62,251 nt of DNA from Hyphomonadaceae bacterium (GCA_016791365.1 JAEUMT010000053.1:1-62251), one strand, 5' to 3'; positions 28,347-37,072 are shown, numbered from the stretch's first letter. Program-made: numbers and translations. The notes: generated from the letters alone by a model not told the origin.

Positions 28347-28559
28347 ATGCCGAACTCGTGTCCGAAATGCCAATCGTCGATGAAGCGTGGTTTCGTGCTT
28401 GACCACACTTACGGCAGCCGCGCCGCGGCAAGCTGGGTGGAAGGTGAGCCGGAGCGCAGCATCTGGTACGATGTGAAGCTCGGCGGCAGACAGGTGCTTG
28501 AGATAGAGACCTGGCGCTGCAGCAAGTGCGGCTATCTCGAAAACTACGCGAAGGTATAG
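28347..28559 (+). CDS. small zinc-ribbon protein (DUF6487-like)
   Basis: 70 aa from ATG at 28347 with GAGGGAGAG upstream. Two CxxC pairs: C-P-K-C near the N terminus and C-S-K-C near the C terminus, framing G-S-R-A-A-A-S-W-V-E-G and R-Q-V-L-E-I-E-T-W-R. This fits the small family of cytosolic zinc-binding proteins of unknown role (DUF6487). The next gene starts 4 nt after the stop. Confidence 0.75.
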   Translation: MPNSCPKCQSSMKRGFVLDHTYGSRAAASWVEGEPERSIWYDVKLGGRQVLEIETWRCSKCGYLENYAKV

Positions 28560-28563
28560 GCCG

Positions 28564-28989
28564 ATGTGGCGGGGGATCGCTTTGCTGTTGGCGCTAGGCG
28601 CCTGTGCGAGCGCCTCGGCGCAGCTCGCGCCATTGCCGATGGCGCTTTGCGCGGGTTGGCGGAATGAGCCTGTGTGCGAGCTGTTGCAGGAAGATGCGCA
28701 GATCCGTGTGCTGCGCTGCACGTTTGCGCCCGGCGTGGGGCACGAGACGCACTATCATCCGCCGCACTTCGGCTACGTGCTCGAAGGCGATAGCGTGATG
28801 CGGATTACGACCGCGGGCGGTGTTGTGGATCGACCCGTAAGCGCGGGCTCGGCTTTCGCCAACGACAGCGAAATTCAGCATGCCGCGCTCAACGTCGGCA
28901 ATGAAACCACGCGCTATCTCATCGTCGAAAAGAAGTACGCCGACACGCGCGCGCCCGAAGCGATAGCGCCGGGACTTTGCGCTCGCTAA
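28564..28989 (+). CDS. secreted cupin-domain protein
   Basis: 141 aa. The N-terminal signal sequence contains L-G-A-C, so it may be a lipoprotein or simply exported. The cupin core shows G-V-G-H-E-T-H-Y-H-P-P-H-F-G-Y-V-L-E-G with three metal-ligand-type His and a Glu, then the second motif with H-A-A-L-N-V-G-N. A single-domain cupin of unknown substrate in the envelope. Confidence 0.8.
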   Translation: MWRGIALLLALGACASASAQLAPLPMALCAGWRNEPVCELLQEDAQIRVLRCTFAPGVGHETHYHPPHFGYVLEGDSVMRITTAGGVVDRPVSAGSAFANDSEIQHAALNVGNETTRYLIVEKKYADTRAPEAIAPGLCAR

Positions 28990-29043
28990 TCCGGACCGGG
29001 TATGTGTACTTGCTGGCATCAACGTCGGTGCGGTGGCGTCGCC

Positions 29044-29171
29044 CTTCGACAGGCTCAGGGTGACGCCATTTCCGTCCCTCGTCAGTGCCCAAAGTAGCGT
29101 CATCCCCGGATTTAATCCGGGGTTGTCGAAGCAGACGCGGGCCACGAGCAGGTGATGCCGGCGATGACGCT
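29044..29171. repeat. composite intergenic repeat with nested inverted repeats
   Basis: Between convergent genes. It holds a cttcgacaggctcagggtgac segment like a common alphaproteobacterial intergenic repeat. Next comes agcgtcat (29096-29103), a tight hairpin ccccggatttaatccgggg (29104-29122), and the outer partner atgacgct (29164-29171). Probably a REP-like element that could also end transcription from both sides. Confidence 0.7.
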
Positions 29172-29175
29172 TGGC

Positions 29176-29610
29176 CTAAAGCGCCGCCGCGATCTCCTTG
29201 GCGATCGCTTCAAGTTCGGCGATGTCCGCCTTTTGACCGTGGCTATGGCCTGCAAGTCGCTGCCCCGCGTAGCGGGGGATGATGTGGAAGTGCAGGTGGA
29301 AGATGGTCTGGCCTGCGTCTTCGCCGTTGAATTGCGTCACGGTGAGGCCGTCGGGCTTCAAGGCTTTTTCCGTTGCGATCGCGAGTTTGTGGACGCGTTC
29401 CATCAGCGGCGCCACACGCGCCGCCGGCAGTTCCAGAAAATTCCGCGCCCGCACATTCTTCGGCACGACCAGCACATGCCCGCGCGTCTGCGGGAAGATA
29501 TCCATGAAGGCGAGGACATCGGCATCCTCATAAACCTTCACCGACGGAATTTCGCCGCGCAGAATCTTGGCGAAGAGGTTATCGTCGTCGTAGGTCCCGT
29601 GCAGGCTCAT
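29176..29610 (-). CDS. HIT family nucleotide hydrolase (Hint type)
   Basis: 144 aa. N-terminal F-A-K-I-L-R-G-E-I-P and the catalytic HxHxHxx motif H-L-H-F-H-I-I-P. D-I-F-P-Q-T-R-G-H-V-L-V-V-P-K forms the conserved middle strand. Hydrolyses purine nucleoside phosphoramidates in characterised members. Starts 32 nt from the divergent DUF4287 gene. Confidence 0.93.
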   Translation of the reverse strand: MSLHGTYDDDNLFAKILRGEIPSVKVYEDADVLAFMDIFPQTRGHVLVVPKNVRARNFLELPAARVAPLMERVHKLAIATEKALKPDGLTVTQFNGEDAGQTIFHLHFHIIPRYAGQRLAGHSHGQKADIAELEAIAKEIAAAL

Positions 29611-29642
29611 GGGGCGTTGCTCCTATGTGCGGAGGTGTAGCG

Positions 29643-30251
29643 ATGGGCGTCAGCGGTGAAAAGGCGAAGAAGGCCGCGGCGAAATCGGTTTTGACCGAAC
29701 GCCAGCAAAAATGGTTCGCCAGCGTCGAAGCCAGCCTGGAGCGCGATACCGGCAAGCCGATTGCCGAATGGGTCAAGATCGCCAAGAAATGTCCCGAGAC
29801 GGCGCCGCGCAAGCGCACACAATGGTTCCGCGACAAATACGGCCTGGGCGTCAACCGGATCGCGCACATCATCTCCGCCGCCTTTCCTGATGGGCCGGGT
29901 TGGGACGAGCCGGAGGCGCTGCTGGATCAGCTTTGGAAGGAAAAAGAGGGACGCGCGATCTATGAGGCTGTCGCCAAGCTCGTGCGCAAGGAATTTCCCG
30001 ACGCGGTGATCGGTCCGCGCAAGACCTTCGTGTCGTTCTCGCGGAAGATTCAATTCGCCGGCATCATTCCCGCGCGAGGCGGCAAAGCCGAAATCGGGTT
30101 GCCTCTGCCGCTCAGCACGAGCAAGCGCCTCACGCCGATGAAGAGCCGCCCGTGGGCGGCGAAGCACACGGCGATCCTGGAGCTATCGTCGCCGAAAGAG
30201 GTCGACGCCGAAGTGAAGCGCTTGCTCAAGCTCGCCTACGGCAAAGGCTAA
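29643..30251 (+). CDS. DUF4287/DUF5655 protein
   Basis: 202 aa from ATG at 29643 with GGAGGTG upstream. The N-terminal half has W-x-x-I-A-K-K-C-P and Y-G-L-G-V-N-R-I-A-H-I-I, features of DUF4287; the C-terminal half with K-T-F-V-S-F-S-R-K-I-Q-F-A resembles DUF5655, the usual partner domain. Cytosolic, function unknown. Converges on the nitroreductase gene with a 4-nt overlap. Confidence 0.8.
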   Translation: MGVSGEKAKKAAAKSVLTERQQKWFASVEASLERDTGKPIAEWVKIAKKCPETAPRKRTQWFRDKYGLGVNRIAHIISAAFPDGPGWDEPEALLDQLWKEKEGRAIYEAVAKLVRKEFPDAVIGPRKTFVSFSRKIQFAGIIPARGGKAEIGLPLPLSTSKRLTPMKSRPWAAKHTAILELSSPKEVDAEVKRLLKLAYGKG

Positions 30252-30925
30252 TCGTCGAACCCGACGAATGTCGCGGCCTCATCGACCGGCTTGCGCTCGG
30301 AGATCACGGCGTTTGCCGGAAAGCTCTCGTCCGGCCATCCGAGCGCGATGCTCTTCATGATCACCTGATCGTCGGCGATGCCCGCATGCTCGCGCACGAC
30401 AGGCGATTGCATGATGCCTTGGCTGTTGATCACCGCGCCAAGCCCGCGCGACCATGCCGCGTTCACCAGTGCGTTTGCCACGGCGCCGCAATCGAACGGC
30501 GTGTCGTCGCTGCCATCCAGCACCCGGTCGTAGGTGACGATCACGCAGACCGGCGCGTCGAACTGGCGAAAGCCGCGCAGCACCCAATCCTGCCGCCGCT
30601 CGCTATCCTCGCGCGCGATGCCCATCGCGGAGAACAATTGCTTGGCGACGCCAATCTGCCGCTCGCGGTGCTGGCCCGCGAAAGCGGGGCCGGTTCGGAA
30701 TTCGCGCGATTGCGGCACGCCGCCGAGCATGCGCTCGGTGTTGCCGGCGCGGATGCGGTCGAGAGCATCGCCGGTGATGACGTAGAAGTTCCACGGCTGC
30801 GTGTTCATCGAAGACGGCGCCCGCATCGCCAGCGCCAATATTTCTTCGATCAATGCGCGCGGCACCGGATCGGGTTTGTACCCACGAATGCTGCGGCGGC
30901 CGAGAACGACGTCGTCAAACTCCAC
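30248..30925 (-). CDS. nitroreductase family FMN oxidoreductase
   Basis: 225 aa from GTG at 30925, two bases after the SDR stop; the much longer open frame upstream is shadow of the SDR gene. R-R-S-I-R-G-Y-K-P-D near the N terminus, A-P-S-S-M-N-T-Q-P-W-N-F-Y-V as FMN/substrate region, and G-L-G-A-V-I-N-S-Q-G-I then A-L-G-W-P in the C-terminal half. An NAD(P)H/FMN enzyme of unknown physiological substrate. Probably one operon with the SDR. Confidence 0.87.
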   Translation of the reverse strand: MEFDDVVLGRRSIRGYKPDPVPRALIEEILALAMRAPSSMNTQPWNFYVITGDALDRIRAGNTERMLGGVPQSREFRTGPAFAGQHRERQIGVAKQLFSAMGIAREDSERRQDWVLRGFRQFDAPVCVIVTYDRVLDGSDDTPFDCGAVANALVNAAWSRGLGAVINSQGIMQSPVVREHAGIADDQVIMKSIALGWPDESFPANAVISERKPVDEAATFVGFDD

Positions 30926-30927
30926 GA

Positions 30928-31731
30928 TCAGGTCGCCGGCGATTGGACGTTGCGGACGATTTTCAGCAGCGTCTTGCGCGGCAGAAATTTCACCAGCCCA
31001 GCCTGGAACGAATTTTGTGCGCCAGTGACGATGACGGGGCGGTTGCTCTTCCACGCGTTGTAACCCGCGCGTGCAACCGGCGCCGACGGCACGGCCTTGC
31101 TGCGTTGGCCGAGATTGGTTTTGCCGGTGCCGGCGCGTTCGCGGAATTTGGAAACGGTCGGGCCGGGGCAGAGGCAGCTCACGTGCACGCCGGTGCCGCG
31201 CGCTTCTTCCCACATCGCTTCGGAGAAGGAGAGCACATAGGCTTTTGACGCGTAGTAGTTCGCCATCAGCGGGCCGGGCTGAAACGCCGCCGTCGAGGCG
31301 ACGTTCAAGACGCCGCCGCGTTTGTTGGCGAGCATGCGGTCCCAATAGATGTAGGTGAGTTCGACCAGCGCGCGGACGTTGAGATCGATCATGCCGAGTT
31401 GCGTTTGCATGTCCGAGGAGGTGAGCGCGCCGGCGTGGCCGTAGCCGGCGTTGTTGACGACCACATCGACGTTCAGTCCTTTCGCGGCGATGGCTCCCGC
31501 GAGCGCGGAGCCGCCGCCGTATGCGCCGAGGTCCTGTGCGATTGCATGCGCTTTGACGGCGTGCGTCGCGGAAAGCCGGTTTGCGACTTCTTGCAGCGCG
31601 TCCTGGCTGCGGGCGCTGAGGATGAGGTCGTAGCCGTCGCGGGCGAAGCATTCGGCAAGATCGACGCCGATCCCGGCGGAAGCGCCGGTGACCAGTGCCG
31701 TTTGGCCTTCGCCAAGTTTACGTCGCGCCAT
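30928..31731 (-). CDS. short-chain dehydrogenase/reductase
   Basis: 267 aa classical SDR. Cofactor motif T-G-A-S-A-G-I-G, N-N-A-G, catalytic Ser in S-T-A-A-F and Y-A-S-K for Tyr/Lys. C-L-C-P-G-P-T follows. The first-strand sequence lacks an acidic residue right after beta 2 and has S-A-R-S, which favours NADP. Substrate unknown; the following nitroreductase gene starts two bases after its stop. Confidence 0.9.
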   Translation of the reverse strand: MARRKLGEGQTALVTGASAGIGVDLAECFARDGYDLILSARSQDALQEVANRLSATHAVKAHAIAQDLGAYGGGSALAGAIAAKGLNVDVVVNNAGYGHAGALTSSDMQTQLGMIDLNVRALVELTYIYWDRMLANKRGGVLNVASTAAFQPGPLMANYYASKAYVLSFSEAMWEEARGTGVHVSCLCPGPTVSKFRERAGTGKTNLGQRSKAVPSAPVARAGYNAWKSNRPVIVTGAQNSFQAGLVKFLPRKTLLKIVRNVQSPAT

Positions 31732-31817
31732 CTTGCCACTCCCATTTTTCGTGCGCGACGATAGGCGCGTGCGGTTCCCGTTCCAAGCGGAGGCGGTCGC
31801 CGTGCTAGGAGGGGCGC

Positions 31818-32486
31818 ATGAGCGCCAACGAGTTCAAGCTCAACGCTGACGAACAGCCGTTTGACAGGCCCGACGCGGAAAAGCCGAAGGCGACGCGCCC
31901 ACGTGATGCGGCGACGCTCATCCTGGTGCGCGGCGGTCGGGAAGTGATGATGGGCCAGCGTTCAAAGGGCCATGTCTTCATGCCCGACAAATGGGTGTTT
32001 CCCGGCGGCCGGGTCGATCCTGGCGACGCACGCGCCAAAGCGGCCACCGAACTCACCGCCGAGACCGAGGCGCTGCTGAGGAAGGGCACGCAGAGCCGCC
32101 GGCCAGTGCGGGCATTCGCGCTGGCCGCGACCAGGGAGACCCTGGAGGAGACCGGCCTGACCGTCGGCGGCCCATCCGGCCCGGAGCTGGACAAGCTCAG
32201 CTTCGTCGCCCGGGCGATCACGCCGCCCTACCGCCCACGCAGGTTTGACGCCCGGTTTTTCATGGCCGACGCCGAAGCGGTTCTGGCCGACGATAAGCCC
32301 GCCATTGGCGAAGAATTGCTGCATGTACGGTGGTTTAGCCTCGAAGACGCCAATGCGCTGGACTTGCCGTCGATCACCCGATTTGTGCTTAAGGAGGTCG
32401 CGGCGCGCCTGGCCGGGGAGGCGGTGCAGCCCCCATTTCTGCGCTGGAGTCGTGGTTCGCACACGCTGGAGCGGCTTACGAGTTGA
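31818..32486 (+). CDS. Nudix hydrolase (NUDT19/CoA-type)
   Basis: 222 aa. A Nudix fold with G-G-R-V-D-P-G-D and, after a longer than usual insertion of about 40 residues, R-E-T-L-E-E-T-G-L completing the Nudix box. The split box and the F-M-P-D-K-W-V-F-P-G-G approach are features of the NUDT7/NUDT19-like acyl-CoA/CoA diphosphatase branch. Cytosolic. The ATG is preceded by AGGAGGGG. Confidence 0.85.
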   Translation: MSANEFKLNADEQPFDRPDAEKPKATRPRDAATLILVRGGREVMMGQRSKGHVFMPDKWVFPGGRVDPGDARAKAATELTAETEALLRKGTQSRRPVRAFALAATRETLEETGLTVGGPSGPELDKLSFVARAITPPYRPRRFDARFFMADAEAVLADDKPAIGEELLHVRWFSLEDANALDLPSITRFVLKEVAARLAGEAVQPPFLRWSRGSHTLERLTS

Positions 32487-32549
32487 CTTATGCGGGTTCG
32501 CCCCTATTTTCCGCCGCTTCCTTGAACCCAGAGAATTCCGAGCCCGACC

Positions 32550-32717
32550 ATGGCTAAGCCGACAGTCATCAAGATCCGCCTGAACTCGACCGCGGACACG
32601 GGCTACTTCTACGTGACCAAGAAGAACCCGCGTACGAAGACGGAAAAGCTGAAGTTCAACAAGTACGACCCGATCGCGAAGAAGCATGTCGAGTTCGTCG
32701 AAGGCAAGATTAAGTAA
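32550..32717 (+). CDS. rpmG: 50S ribosomal protein L33
   Basis: 55 aa, below the size usually picked up by simple ORF scans. The sequence starts [15 protein letters not shown] and continues [11 protein letters not shown], then K-L-K-F-N-K-Y-D-P, the alphaproteobacterial L33 pattern lacking the zinc-binding cysteines (C- form). A short G-rich ribosome-binding region is not obvious. Standalone between the Nudix gene and cinA. Confidence 0.97.
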   Translation: MAKPTVIKIRLNSTADTGYFYVTKKNPRTKTEKLKFNKYDPIAKKHVEFVEGKIK

Positions 32718-32748
32718 GCAGCTGCGCTGCCCTATGGCAGTCGGTAAT

Positions 32749-32779
32749 GGGCAGTAGGCATTTGGCCCGCTGCCCTTTT
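32749..32779 (+). terminator. probable terminator after rpmG
   Basis: gggcag (32749-32754) pairs with ctgccc (32770-32775), followed by tttt. The 15-nt loop is large, so strength is uncertain. Confidence 0.5.
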
Positions 32780-32877
32780 GTTTGCGCACAATCTTATCGC
32801 TATCGCCCGCAGCCGCATACGCCATCCGCGAGTGTTCACTCGTCGGACCGCTTGCCGCTTTGTGCTAGTATGCGCGC

Positions 32878-33645
32878 ATGACGCAACGCCAAGTCAATGC
32901 CGCCGTTCTGCTCATCGGCGATGAGCTTCTGTCGGGCCGCACTCAAGACATCAACCTGCAAGCGATCGCGAAATATCTGGCGCCTCTTGGCGTGCAAGTG
33001 GCGGAAGCGCGTGTTGTGGCGGATGTGCCGGAGGCGATCGTCGCCGCGGTGAACACGCTCCGCGCATCGTATGATTATGTGTTCACGACCGGCGGCATTG
33101 GTCCAACGCATGACGACAAGACGGCCGACGCGGTAGCTGCGGCCTTCGGGGTCGGCATCGATGTGCGTGATGATGCGCGCGCGATTCTGGAAGCGCACTA
33201 TAAGGGCAGGACGAGTCTCAATGAGTCGCGTCTGCGTATGGCGCGCATTCCGGACGGCGCTTCGCTGATCGACAATCCTGTGTCGAAGGCGCCCGGCTTC
33301 CAACTTGGCAACGTGTTCGTGATGGCGGGGGTGCCGTCGATCATGCGCGGGATGCTGCAGGACATTGGTCATCGCCTTGAAGGCGGCGCGGTCGTGAGCG
33401 CGCGGACGGTTCGCGCGAAGGGTGTTCCCGAAGGCGAAATCGCAGACGCGCTTGGCGAGCTTGAAAGCGCCACCAACGGCGCGGTGTCGTTCGGTTCGTA
33501 TCCTTGGTTCACGCCGGAGGGGTTTGGCGTGCACCTGGTTGCGCGATCCGCGGACGCTGCCGCGCTCGAAAAGGCCGTCGCGGATCTGATGCAGATGATC
33601 CGCGCGCGCGGCGCCGAGCCTGAGGAAATCGCGGAGCCTAGCTGA
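32878..33645 (+). CDS. CinA N-terminal/MoaB-like molybdopterin-binding domain protein
   Basis: 255 aa, the single-domain form of the competence/damage-inducible protein CinA. A-A-V-L-L-I-G-D-E-L-L-S-G-R-T-Q-D, then T-T-G-G-I-G-P-T-H-D-D-K-T and V-F-V-M-A-G-V-P-S-I-M are the MoCF-type motifs. The C-terminal amidohydrolase half of full CinA is absent, as is common in alphaproteobacteria. The stop overlaps the convergent DUF1345 gene by 8 nt. Confidence 0.88.
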   Translation: MTQRQVNAAVLLIGDELLSGRTQDINLQAIAKYLAPLGVQVAEARVVADVPEAIVAAVNTLRASYDYVFTTGGIGPTHDDKTADAVAAAFGVGIDVRDDARAILEAHYKGRTSLNESRLRMARIPDGASLIDNPVSKAPGFQLGNVFVMAGVPSIMRGMLQDIGHRLEGGAVVSARTVRAKGVPEGEIADALGELESATNGAVSFGSYPWFTPEGFGVHLVARSADAAALEKAVADLMQMIRARGAEPEEIAEPS

Positions 33646-34300
33646 ACAAGCCGGCGGCGACATTGATCGCCAGCGCCAGGATCACGGTATTGAACAAAAA
33701 CGCCAGCACGCCGTGGAGCGTGACAATGCGGCGGATCGGTTTTGCGGAGATTTGAATGTCCGCTGTTTGCGACGCGACGCCGATCACGATCGCAAAGTGA
33801 AAGAAATCCGCGAAGTCCGGGTCGTCGCCGCCAGGAAAGACGAGCCCCTTGCGGATGCCGCCACCGTCGGCGGGGCCGTAGAATTCGTGGGCATAGTGCT
33901 TCGCGAAGCTGGTGTGCACGAAGAGCCACGAGAGTGCGACGGTGGCGAAGACGAACGCGGCGTGGGCGTTCCTGGTCATTCCGGGTTCAAGTTTGGATTG
34001 AAGCTCGAGGATGATCGCCGTCAGGCTTGCCAACACACCGGCGATGGAAACGAACAGCACGAAATAGCGTCCTTCATCCGCTTGGGCGGCGTGTTCGATC
34101 ATGTGTTGCGACGTGATGTTGCGTGTCTGCCGCCAGATCGCGATGAGATAGATGGCGATCGCCGCGTCCCAGGCGATGAGCATGCGCGTCAGGTCAGCGA
34201 AGTCGTGTCCGCTGAGGGAAAGGGCAACGTGCAGTCCCACGCCGACGCTGAGTGCGAGCATGAGCGGGGTATGGCGCCAGAACGCGCGAAGCCATGCCAT
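33638..34300 (-). CDS. DUF1345 membrane protein
   Basis: 220 aa with five or six transmembrane segments. The W-L-F-V-H-T-S-F-A-K-H-Y-A-H-E-F-Y segment and the following D-F-A-D-F-F-H-F-A-I-V-I-G are the DUF1345 hallmarks. Inner-membrane protein of unknown function. Its ATG shares one base with the acetyltransferase stop, so the two are coupled. Confidence 0.88.
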   Translation of the reverse strand: MAWLRAFWRHTPLMLALSVGVGLHVALSLSGHDFADLTRMLIAWDAAIAIYLIAIWRQTRNITSQHMIEHAAQADEGRYFVLFVSIAGVLASLTAIILELQSKLEPGMTRNAHAAFVFATVALSWLFVHTSFAKHYAHEFYGPADGGGIRKGLVFPGGDDPDFADFFHFAIVIGVASQTADIQISAKPIRRIVTLHGVLAFLFNTVILALAINVAAGLFS

Positions 34301-34980
34301 CAGGTTCGCGCCCAGACCGCGTGGATGACTTCGCAGCGTTGCTCAAAACCCAGCGACGTATAGAGCGCGATTGCTGTCGTATTGTCGGCGTAGCTGTGGA
34401 GGAACGGCGTAGCGCCGTCGCTGAGGATTCGCGCGCCGACTGTGCGCATGAGGGCTGCGCCATAACCGCGGCCGCGATAGTCCGGGTGGGTGCACACGGC
34501 GCTGATCTCGATGAAACCGTCTGTCTGCAGGCGCTCGCCCGCCATGGCGATGAGTCTGCCATTGTCGCGAATGCCGACGAAGCGACCGAGCGCATGCGTG
34601 CGTGCGCGAAACGGCCCCGGCCGGGTGAGAGTCGCCAGTTCCAGCATTTCAGCAGCATCGGCATCGCCGAGCGCTTCGATCGGAAGGCTCTTTTCGTTCG
34701 GCGTCATTGCTTGCGCCACCATCTGCACGCCAAGCGCGCTCATGGTGATGGTGACGCCGGCGGGCGGTTGGGGTGGCGCAACTTGTAGCAGCGAGAGGTC
34801 GCCCGAGTGCGGAACGAGCGCTCCGAGAGCCGCCGCCGCCTCCGGCGATGCGTCCGCCGCTGCGCCGAAGGGGCTGATCTCGGCGGTGAAGCGCCTGGCT
34901 TGGTCGCCGCCTTCTCCAAAGCGCGCCAGGCGCGAGCTCAGCGCGGACCAGATCGGGTTGTCGAGGGGGTGGCCGCTCAC
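34300..34980 (-). CDS. GNAT-family N-acetyltransferase
   Basis: 226 aa. The C-terminal ~130 residues hold the GNAT fold: I-S-A-V-C-T-H-P-D-Y-R-G-R-G-Y-G-A-A-L as the acetyl-CoA site and Y-T-S-L-G-F-E at the end. The N-terminal ~95 residues are a separate, less conserved region, as in FR47-like members. Acceptor substrate unknown. Confidence 0.88.
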   Translation of the reverse strand: MSGHPLDNPIWSALSSRLARFGEGGDQARRFTAEISPFGAAADASPEAAAALGALVPHSGDLSLLQVAPPQPPAGVTITMSALGVQMVAQAMTPNEKSLPIEALGDADAAEMLELATLTRPGPFRARTHALGRFVGIRDNGRLIAMAGERLQTDGFIEISAVCTHPDYRGRGYGAALMRTVGARILSDGATPFLHSYADNTTAIALYTSLGFEQRCEVIHAVWART

Positions 34981-35178
34981 CCGCTCAAGTTAGCGCGATG
35001 CGGACGGGCTTCAAAGCGGGGAGGTGGGACTGCGGCGCAACAGGGGAAGACGACCCCGGTATCCCGTGCGACGGCGCAACTGTCATGATCAACGCCGCCG
35101 CACGTTACCGCAGCCCCGCTCCAGTTTGGCGAAGACTCGGACTTTTCGTTTCACGCGTTTGGGTGAAAGTCTGAAAAT

Positions 35179-35922
35179 TTAGAGCCGCCAGTCCACGGCT
35201 TCGGAGGTCGTCGCGCCGGCGCGGCGGCGGAGCAACTCGCGCAAGCGATCGATGTCGAGGATCCAAAGCTCGCGCTTGTTCTGCCGGATGATGCCTTCGC
35301 TGGCGAGCGCGCGCAGCTCGCGCGTTACGGCCTCGCGCTGCGCGCCGATGGTCGATGCAATGGCCTCGTGAGTCGGCGCCTCGCGGATCAAGATGCCGTT
35401 ATCAGTCTGCTCGCCGGTCGACGCCAATCGCAACAATTCCGCGTAGAGGCGAAACCGCATTTCCAAGGCGGCGAGTTCAAAAACACGGTCGGTGAGCGCG
35501 ACTACGGTGCGCGCCAGATGCGCCGCGACCACGGTGGCGAAGGCGCCGTCGCGCGCCATTAATCCGAGGAACGCTTCTTTCGGGCACTCGGCCACGAGGC
35601 CGTCCGTTTCCGCGTCGATTGAAACCGATCGCGGAGTTTCAGAGATCGCCGCGATTTCTCCGAAATGGCTGCCCGCGGCGAGGAGCCGGAACGCCACTTG
35701 CCGGCCGAGAAGCGTCTCCAATCGCGCGCGGTAGTCACCTTCAATCGCGAAATACACGTGATTGTCCGTGTTGAGATGCGAGACGATGAGATCGCCTGCA
35801 CTTACGGTTCGCCAGTTCAGGGCTTGCGCGAGCGTATCGAGATCGCCGTCACCCACGTCCTGCAGGATGCGGATTTTGCGCAGCATTTGCCGCGCCTGGA
35901 TCGGATCAGGTTTCCGGTTCAT
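35179..35922 (-). CDS. Crp/Fnr family transcriptional regulator
   Basis: 247 aa. An N-terminal cyclic-nucleotide-type beta-roll (residues ~20-125) has V-Y-F-A-I-E-G-D-Y and G-S-H-F-G-E-I-A-A-I-S-E-T-P-R-S; no Cys cluster of FNR type. After the dimer helix comes a winged HTH with T-H-E-A-I-A-S-T-I-G-A-Q-R-E-A-V-T-R-E-L. Diverges from the LuxR-type gene, with a shared 117-nt region that includes a 24-bp palindrome. It could regulate that gene and the borosin-like locus behind it, which is inference from position. Confidence 0.9.
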   Translation of the reverse strand: MNRKPDPIQARQMLRKIRILQDVGDGDLDTLAQALNWRTVSAGDLIVSHLNTDNHVYFAIEGDYRARLETLLGRQVAFRLLAAGSHFGEIAAISETPRSVSIDAETDGLVAECPKEAFLGLMARDGAFATVVAAHLARTVVALTDRVFELAALEMRFRLYAELLRLASTGEQTDNGILIREAPTHEAIASTIGAQREAVTRELRALASEGIIRQNKRELWILDIDRLRELLRRRAGATTSEAVDWRL

Positions 35923-36009
35923 TGGCCTTACGTTCCCAACATCCTGTCCGTCTGTCGCGACGAAAAGCCAAAGATGCTGTGCGATATTTCACATAGCAGT
36001 TCAGCAACG

Positions 36010-36033
36010 CTCCGCAGAGATATCTCTGTGGAG
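36010..36033. promoter_or_regulatory. 24-bp palindrome enclosing the LuxR-type gene's ribosome-binding site
   Basis: ctccgcagagat / atctctgtggag is symmetric except for one pair, which as RNA is a G-U wobble. Its 3' arm contains the GGAG used by the ATG at 36040. It can be a dimeric-protein operator in DNA, or an mRNA hairpin that hides the Shine-Dalgarno. Confidence 0.75.
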
Positions 36034-36039
36034 ACTTGT

Positions 36040-37038
36040 ATGCCCTGCGAAGCGCGGTTGTTTGCCTTTGAATCCTGGATGGAAGCGGCGCTCGGCGGCG
36101 GCGATTGGTTCGCGCCATTGCGCAAGAGCGCCGACCTGCTCGATGCGCGCAATGTGATCGTGCTGTGGAACGATTTTGCAGGGGGCGGCCTGACGCTTCT
36201 TGCTGCACCCGACGCGCCTTCGGACTTCATTCGAATATGCATGACCGTTCCGCCGGGTGAACGCTCCGGGAGCGTGCAGGTAGAGAGCATCGCGCGGGCA
36301 TGGTGGCAACGCGTTCGCGCCGATGGCGAAATCGAAGGTGAGCTCACGCTGTTCGCGCTGGCGGATGTTGCGGGCGATCAGAGCTTGTTGGGTGAAATCG
36401 CCGCAGTAGCGATGCGCGCGGTGACCGCCAGGATCAAGCTGAACGCGGTGCGCGCGACATCGGCGCTCAAGACCGCCGCTTTCGATCAATTGCCGTTTGG
36501 CATGGTCATTATCGACAAACACATTCGTATCGCGGAGAAAAACGAGGCGTGCCGGGCCTTGTTTGCACGCTCAGACGGCCTTGGCGCGTGTCAGGAGAAG
36601 TTGTCGTGCCATGAGCCGGCCGACCAGTCCGCGCTGATGTCGGCGATTGAACGCGCTTTGTCCGGCGACTTGAACGCGGCTGTGCTGAAGGTTCATCGCG
36701 CTGGCGGCGCGCAACCGTATGTGGTGCGCGTGGTGGCGCCCCGCGCGGGGCCGCGCGATCATTGCCTGCTGATGATTGTGGATCCGGATGACGAGCCCGC
36801 GGCGGGGTCCGAGATTTGGCGCGCGATGTTTGATCTCACGGATTGTGAGCTCATCATCGCCGAAGGCCTGGTGTCTGGTCGCCGCATTACCGAGATTGCC
36901 AACCAGCGTGGCGTTTCGATTGAAACAGTGCGCTCACAGACCAAACGCATGTTCGAGCGCTTGAATGTTTCGAGCCAGGCCGAGGCGGCGGCGCGCCTCA
37001 GCCGATCGGCGCCATTCAAGCTGGCGTCCCTAACTTAA
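36040..37038 (+). CDS. LuxR-type transcriptional regulator with PAS-like sensor region
   Basis: 332 aa from ATG at 36040, which has GGAG seven bases upstream; the open frame extends far upstream but that part covers the crp gene in antisense. Residues ~150-260 look like a PAS domain (F-G-M-V-I-I-D-K-H-I-R-I-A-E-K-N-E-A). The C-terminal ~65 residues form a LuxR HTH: L-T-D-C-E-L-I-I-A-E-G-L and I-A-N-Q-R-G-V-S-I-E-T-V-R-S-Q. Lies 72 nt before the amine oxidase gene on the same strand and is the best candidate regulator of that locus. Confidence 0.87.
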   Translation: MPCEARLFAFESWMEAALGGGDWFAPLRKSADLLDARNVIVLWNDFAGGGLTLLAAPDAPSDFIRICMTVPPGERSGSVQVESIARAWWQRVRADGEIEGELTLFALADVAGDQSLLGEIAAVAMRAVTARIKLNAVRATSALKTAAFDQLPFGMVIIDKHIRIAEKNEACRALFARSDGLGACQEKLSCHEPADQSALMSAIERALSGDLNAAVLKVHRAGGAQPYVVRVVAPRAGPRDHCLLMIVDPDDEPAAGSEIWRAMFDLTDCELIIAEGLVSGRRITEIANQRGVSIETVRSQTKRMFERLNVSSQAEAAARLSRSAPFKLASLT

Positions 37039-37072
37039 AATTGTATTTATGATGTAGAACAACCTGTAGTTT

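Noticed and set aside
35665-36039. 125-codon upstream extension of the LuxR-type frame
   Set aside because: It covers the crp gene in antisense; the start with a proper Shine-Dalgarno is at 36040.
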